In this document: piece after piece, positions 59,958-64,000 of the stretch
How positions within the stretch are numbered: the first letter of the stretch is position 1
Layout: the number at the start of each line of letters is the position of its first letter
NCBI RefSeq assembly: GCF_000238355.1
Contig: NZ_AHCA01000008.1
Coordinates: 62,001-126,000 of the forward strand
Length of the DNA stretch: 64,000 nucleotides
Reading direction: 5' to 3'
Source of the DNA: Pseudoalteromonas haloplanktis ATCC 14393
Lineage (GTDB): Bacteria > Pseudomonadota > Gammaproteobacteria > Enterobacterales > Alteromonadaceae
Program-made: the position numbers and the translations under genes
Notes under the pieces: generated by a model
Databases searched by the model: none
What the model was told of the DNA's origin: nothing
Seen by the model: the letters and a program-made list of their open reading frames with translations, nothing else

Positions 59958-60734
59958 TTAAAACGTCCACTCAACGTGGAACTGTGGTACCGACTCGGTA
60001 GTATCAGTGCCTAGCTTGTTATGCCAGTATTGCCACTCAAGGCCAAGGAGCAAGGTATTTTCTTTCATACTAATAGCATGACCTAAATCCCACGTGATAA
60101 TAGGCTGCGCTAATATCCACGCTTTTACATCTTCGCCAAACTCATTTTCACGCTCAGCAATGTATTCAATGTGGCCTGTGACATTAAATTTTTGTGAACC
60201 AATCGAAAACGGGTAACCCCATGCTACATCAAGCATCCAGCTATTTGTTTCAATCGGTGCACCACCACGTGCTACGCCATCGTTATCATCAATATAGGCC
60301 GTTACAAGCGTTGATAAAAAGGTAAAACCAGGCGCTTGCCAGTTTATTTTTACACCGGGTAAATACTTTAATACCTTTGAGTCACCGGCTGCGTTAAAAC
60401 CCGCTGTTAGGCCAATATCCATAATGGCGCCATAAGACATGTCGTTGCCTGAAATTTTTGACAGGCTGAGCGTTGAATACCATTCGCCGTAAAAGTCTTT
60501 ATCTTGATAACCATCATCAGTGGCGTCATTGATATAATCAATAAAGAAGAAGTTATCCCCATAGTCATAGGCTGATGCATGTTGCAGTGATGCGATCGTG
60601 GTGTTTGATTCTTGTCCTGTAAATGGGTTTTTAAAATCACCATTGTTAAGGTGTAAAGCAGTACTGCTCCAGTTAGCCGCTTGGCTAGAGCTACTTGCCA
60701 AGCAAATGGCAGCGAGGACGACGGTTTTTTTCAA
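59958..60734 (-). CDS. Tsx/OmpK-family outer-membrane channel-like protein
   Basis: A 258-residue outer-membrane beta-barrel protein with a signal peptide ending SSQAA. It matches the nucleoside-specific channel (Tsx/OmpK) family in length and in the alternation of aromatic strands (NFFFIDYINDATDDGYQDKD; FYGEWYSTLSLSKISG). The C-terminus is FHVEWTF with terminal phenylalanine for assembly. It lies 95 bases downstream of an NhaC-like transporter on the same strand. Members take up nucleosides or small solutes; the substrate here is not known. Confidence 0.8.
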   Translation of the reverse strand: MKKTVVLAAICLASSSSQAANWSSTALHLNNGDFKNPFTGQESNTTIASLQHASAYDYGDNFFFIDYINDATDDGYQDKDFYGEWYSTLSLSKISGNDMSYGAIMDIGLTAGFNAAGDSKVLKYLPGVKINWQAPGFTFLSTLVTAYIDDNDGVARGGAPIETNSWMLDVAWGYPFSIGSQKFNVTGHIEYIAERENEFGEDVKAWILAQPIITWDLGHAISMKENTLLLGLEWQYWHNKLGTDTTESVPQFHVEWTF

Positions 60735-60829
60735 TGTTTTATCTCGAATTTAAAGGTTATATATCCAAAAACGAGATTATAGCAGATACGCTGAAAGTTA
60801 GCGTATCTGGCTAAACTAATATTGGCAGT

Positions 60830-62143
60830 TTATGCCTTATTACGACGCAAACAGATCACTGCAATTGCGGTAAAGGCTAATATAAAACAGTAGTACGAAG
60901 AAGTAGACACTTGCCACGGGCTAATTTTAAAGGTCGCCCCCAATAGCAGTGCTTGTGCACCATACGGCAAAGAGCCTTGAGTAACACAGGCAAATATATC
61001 CAGTAAGCTGGCAGAGCGCTTACCGCTGATCTCACCATCATCAGCAAGCTTTTTAGCAATTGGGCCGGCAACAATGATAGACACGGTATTATTAGCAATA
61101 CATAAGTTACTAGTCATTACCAAAGCTGCAATACCCAATTGGTCAGCCACTTTGCGATGCCACTTGGCAATAACTTTTGTGATTGCTTGAATCTTTTGCG
61201 CTATGTAATCTAAGCCGCCATTAATGCGAATAAATTCAGATAAGCCGCCAATAAACATCGACAGTAAAAAGATTTCCTGCATATCCGTAAAACCTTTGTA
61301 AATGTCTTTTACAAAGCTGGCGCCTTCATAACTGCCGGTAAAGCCCATCAGTGCCGCAAATATTATACCGCTGAACAGCACTACAAATACATTAAATCCC
61401 ATGACTGCCAGGACTAAAATGAAGGCATAAGGCAGTACCAGTAGAATATCATAGTCTTTAGTTTCAACGGCTTGTGCAGCAGGCGTTAAAAAGAATAATA
61501 AACCAATGGTAAGGACAGCTGCAGGCAAGGCAATTTTTAAATTCTCACGAAATTTATCTTTCATTTCACAGCCTTGTGTACGGGTTGCGGCAATTGTGGT
61601 GTCGGAAATAATAGATAAGTTATCACCAAACATGGCGCCAGATACAATAGTACCTGCCATTAACGCAGGATCAATACCTGTTTTAATGGAAACCGCATAA
61701 GCAATTGGGCCAATTGCACCGATAGTACCCATTGACGTTCCCATGGCGGTGGATACCACTGCGGCAATTAAAAATAAACCCGGTAATAATAATGCTGGTG
61801 GAATAAGAGATAAACCGGCATTAACAACCGCATCGACACCGCCAGTAGCACCTGCCACCGCAGAGAAAGCACCTGCAAGCAAGTAAATTAAGCACATGGT
61901 AATAATGTTGTTGTGGCCAGCACCTTTTATAAAGGTTTCCACACTGTGGTTAATGGTGTTTTTATTGAGAATAAACGCCAGCATGATCGCCGGTAAAATC
62001 GCAACAGGGGCAGGGAGTTGATAAAAGGCGTAATCAACCCCTTGTGATTGCAGGTATAAACCTGCGCCTAAAAATAAGGCAACAAATGTAAGTAGCGGCA
62101 GCAAAGATAACTTTGCATTAGTTTTATTAAATGATGGCTGCAT
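60830..62143 (-). CDS. NhaC-family Na+/H+ antiporter-like transporter
   Basis: Inner-membrane transporter of about 437 residues from the ATG at 62143, which has GAGG six bases ahead; two neighbouring Met codons are possible. It has about 11-12 hydrophobic helices, including FSAVAGATGGVDAVVNAGLS, then MGTSMGTIGAIGPIAYAV, and MFGDNLSIISDTTIAATRTQ. The G-D-N-L-S-x-I-S-D-T motif is typical of the NhaC superfamily, which includes Na+/H+ antiporters and amino acid exchangers. The neighbouring Tsx-like channel may be the outer-membrane counterpart, so the substrate could be an organic solute. Confidence 0.85.
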   Translation of the reverse strand: MQPSFNKTNAKLSLLPLLTFVALFLGAGLYLQSQGVDYAFYQLPAPVAILPAIMLAFILNKNTINHSVETFIKGAGHNNIITMCLIYLLAGAFSAVAGATGGVDAVVNAGLSLIPPALLLPGLFLIAAVVSTAMGTSMGTIGAIGPIAYAVSIKTGIDPALMAGTIVSGAMFGDNLSIISDTTIAATRTQGCEMKDKFRENLKIALPAAVLTIGLLFFLTPAAQAVETKDYDILLVLPYAFILVLAVMGFNVFVVLFSGIIFAALMGFTGSYEGASFVKDIYKGFTDMQEIFLLSMFIGGLSEFIRINGGLDYIAQKIQAITKVIAKWHRKVADQLGIAALVMTSNLCIANNTVSIIVAGPIAKKLADDGEISGKRSASLLDIFACVTQGSLPYGAQALLLGATFKISPWQVSTSSYYCFILAFTAIAVICLRRNKA

Positions 62144-62410
62144 CATATTCCTCGTTAGATAACTCATAGACAACTAAACAGCCAAAACATCCCTCTTTTA
62201 GCAGCATTTAGTTGTTTGCCTTATCAAAGTGATAAGTAGCTCAACAGCGCCCGCAAGCCAAAGACCAAATCGGCGCAAAAAAAGAAGTTTAAATGTATAG
62301 ATGGCTAAAGTCTATGGGTATCTGTTATTATTATTTTTAATAGGCTTACCTGACTATTACATGAGTTTTAGATAAAATCTAGCCAACATAAAAACAAAGG
62401 TTAATTAACT

Positions 62411-63208
62411 ATGAATCGAATTGGCGTATTTGGCGCAAACGGAAGAATGGGCTTGGCGTTAGTTGAAGCCGCACATAAAAATAATCATGCCGAGCTAGGT
62501 GCAGCTTATGTACGTAGTAGTTCACCGTTATTAAATATTGCAGTTAATCAATTAAATAGTGCCGCACCTGCCACAATTAATTTTAGTGATGAGCGCAGTG
62601 TAACTAATATTGATGTACTGATTGACTTTACCCTTCGGGCAGGCATGCGTGAACATTTAAAAACCGCTGTCGCGCAAAACATCCCAATGGTTATAGGCAC
62701 AACCGGCTTAGATAGCGATGATATGTTGGCATTACAAACAGCTGCTAAGCAGATCCCAATTGTGTTCGCGCGTAACTACAGCGTGGGCGTGAATTTATTG
62801 TTGAATTTAGTGCAAACCGCCGCCACTAAGTTTGGTGATGATCTAGATATTGAAATTTTTGAAGCGCATCATCGCCATAAAATCGATGCACCATCGGGAA
62901 CTGCCTTAGCGATTGGTGAAGCAATTGCACAGGCAAAAGGCTGGGATCACGATGAAGTGGCGGTGTTTGACCGTAGCAAAATAGAAACAGAAAAATCGCA
63001 AAATGAAATCGGTTATTCGGTGCTCAGAGGCGGCGACATAGTTGGTGAACACACTGCATATTTCGCAACTTCTGGCGAAAGGCTTGAATTAACTCATAAA
63101 GCAAGCTCTCGAATGACCTTTGCATTAGGCGCAGTAAGAGCTGCAGGCTGGTTGAAAAATAAGCCTGCAGGACTTTATGATATGCAAGATGTGCTTGACT
63201 TGAAGTAG
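62411..63208 (+). CDS. dapB: 4-hydroxy-tetrahydrodipicolinate reductase
   Basis: NAD(P)H-dependent step of lysine and diaminopimelate synthesis. The protein has 265 residues (E. coli 273). The nucleotide motif GVFGANGRMG is at residues 4-13, the catalytic region is EAHHRHKIDAPSGTALAIGE, and FARNYSVGVNLLL is also typical. It precedes carA on the same strand, an order common in gammaproteobacteria, with a 207-base gap holding a carA leader. Confidence 0.97.
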   Translation: MNRIGVFGANGRMGLALVEAAHKNNHAELGAAYVRSSSPLLNIAVNQLNSAAPATINFSDERSVTNIDVLIDFTLRAGMREHLKTAVAQNIPMVIGTTGLDSDDMLALQTAAKQIPIVFARNYSVGVNLLLNLVQTAATKFGDDLDIEIFEAHHRHKIDAPSGTALAIGEAIAQAKGWDHDEVAVFDRSKIETEKSQNEIGYSVLRGGDIVGEHTAYFATSGERLELTHKASSRMTFALGAVRAAGWLKNKPAGLYDMQDVLDLK

Positions 63209-63282
63209 TTTTCTTGCATTTTTGGCGCTTTGGTGGTTTTTTTTGCTAATAGCGCTTATTTTTAGTAATTATTGAAATAGGG

Positions 63283-63310
63283 TTAGACCTAAATGCGAAA
63301 TTACTATAGA
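63283..63310 (+). promoter_or_regulatory. candidate carA promoter
   Basis: TTAGAC at 63283-63288 and TATAGA at 63305-63310 with a 16-base spacer resemble a sigma-70 promoter. Transcription from here would give a leader of about 100 bases before carA that contains the hairpin at 63361. No ribosome site for an earlier gene is present. Confidence 0.45.
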
Positions 63311-63360
63311 ATAGCGCCAATTTGCCAAAAATTCATAATTGCGTGTTTCCAATCGCTATA

Positions 63361-63398
63361 AACGGGTAGTAAAGCAAATGACTTTACTCCCGTTTTTT
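63361..63398 (+). terminator. terminator-like hairpin in the carA leader (possible attenuator)
   Basis: A 13-bp stem with one bulged T (63361-63374 with 63382-63394), loop CAAATGA, then a run of six T residues. It looks like an intrinsic terminator but ends only 18-20 bases before the carA start. It is downstream of the candidate carA promoter, so it could be a transcription attenuator. A 13-codon frame from ATG 63378 crosses the T run, and its TGA overlaps the carA start codon (TTGA). It might instead terminate dapB transcripts. Confidence 0.55.
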
Positions 63399-63415
63399 AC
63401 TGTTAGGAGGTTAAC

Positions 63416-64000
63416 TTGACTAAATCCGCTCTGTTAGTTCTAGAAGACGGCACAGTGTTTCGCGGTACTGCAATCGGCGCTGACGGCATGTCAGTCGGTG
63501 AAGTAGTATTCAATACGTCTATGACTGGTTATCAGGAAATTCTGACCGACCCTTCATACGCGGAACAAATCGTAACTTTGACGTACCCACATATCGGTAA
63601 TACGGGTACTAACAGCGAAGACGAAGAAGCGAGTCACATTTGGGCGAAAGGCCTTGTGATCCGTGATTTGCCACTGCTAGCAAGTAATTTTCGTAACGAG
63701 CAATCGTTAGATGATTACTTAAAACAACGCAATATCTTAGGTATTGCAGATATCGACACTCGTAAGCTTACTCGTATTTTGCGTGATAAAGGCGCTCAAA
63801 ACGGTTGTATCGTTGCTGGTGATGATATCGATGAAAACAAAGCGCTCGCAGCTGCGCAAGCCTTCCCAGGCTTAAAAGGCATGGATTTAGCAAAAGTAGT
63901 CTCAACCAAGGAAAGCTTCCAGTGGAATGAATCAAGCTGGACACTGGGTGAAGGGTTTAAAACCTTAAACGCAGAAGATGAGAAGTTTCATGTTGTTGCC
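63416..64000 (+). CDS. carA: carbamoyl-phosphate synthase small subunit (partial at right edge)
   Basis: The glutamine amidotransferase subunit that makes ammonia for carbamoyl phosphate (pyrimidine and arginine synthesis). The first 195 residues are present; the gene runs off the window. The start is TTG at 63416, with AGGAGG six bases upstream, and gives [40 protein letters not shown] and [20 protein letters not shown] are conserved CarA motifs. The amidotransferase catalytic cysteine lies beyond the edge. The TTG start and the leader hairpin suggest tuned expression. Confidence 0.96.
   Translation, partial: MTKSALLVLEDGTVFRGTAIGADGMSVGEVVFNTSMTGYQEILTDPSYAEQIVTLTYPHIGNTGTNSEDEEASHIWAKGLVIRDLPLLASNFRNEQSLDDYLKQRNILGIADIDTRKLTRILRDKGAQNGCIVAGDDIDENKALAAAQAFPGLKGMDLAKVVSTKESFQWNESSWTLGEGFKTLNAEDEKFHVVA

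Overview
The window looks like a chromosome segment of a marine gammaproteobacterium of the Alteromonadales, most like Pseudoalteromonas. The evidence is the low-GC DNA, the cspD / clpS-clpA / infA / ate-aat neighbourhood, a phospholipase-D-type PssA, a monomeric isocitrate dehydrogenase, large TonB-dependent receptors and a galactan-degrading locus. The genus is inferred from gene content and order; no search was run.

Layout. 1-1.6 kb: accessory DNA with a Phd/ParE-like toxin-antitoxin pair and a decayed fragment that resembles the 3' end of a group II intron. 1.6-34.7 kb: an agar/galactan utilisation locus. It has a GntR-family regulator, a GH50 beta-agarase lipoprotein, and a tightly packed operon (sugar porter, KDG-type kinase, GH117 neoagarobiose hydrolase, galT, galK, galE, galM, PhoD-like Tat lipoprotein). 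These are followed by a 1152-residue TonB receptor, a four-gene module (small TonB receptor, cytochrome c/PA14-like protein, beta-propeller dehydrogenase-like protein, ThuA-like lipoprotein), a membrane-bound AraC regulator, an S1 sulfatase, an FG-GAP lipoprotein, a chemoreceptor and a second PhoD-like protein. 34.7-35.6 kb: two tRNA-Val(GAC) genes followed on their 3' side by about seven ~99-bp tandem copies of the tRNA 3' half. 35.7-64 kb: mostly core genes (DUF3080, MATE pump, riboflavin synthase, fructosamine kinase-like protein, paired amidohydrolases, icd, cspD, clpSA, infA, ate, aat, acnB, trxB, pssA, Tsx-like porin, NhaC antiporter, dapB and the start of carA).

How the genes work together. 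The agarase would release neoagaro-oligosaccharides at the cell surface or in the periplasm. The TonB receptor and MFS porter would import them, and the signal-less GH117 enzyme would split neoagarobiose in the cytoplasm. The complete Leloir pathway would consume D-galactose. The KDG-type kinase would serve the anhydro-L-galactose branch, whose earlier enzymes are not in this window.

The main discovery is a recurring palindrome with core TTGTTAACAA, found in front of the agarase, the gal operon, the TonB receptor, the AraC/sulfatase pair, the chemoreceptor-FG-GAP pair and the second PhoD gene, and seen nowhere outside the locus. It fits a GntR-family operator and would define one regulon for digestion, uptake, desulfation and chemotaxis. 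Other notable items are the tRNA-derived tandem array (a possible scar of island insertion), the cytochrome/propeller/ThuA module, two PhoD-like proteins of unknown substrate, an AcnB that looks like the Bacteroidetes form, an amidohydrolase pair in which one member lacks its metal ligands, and a terminator-like hairpin just before carA.
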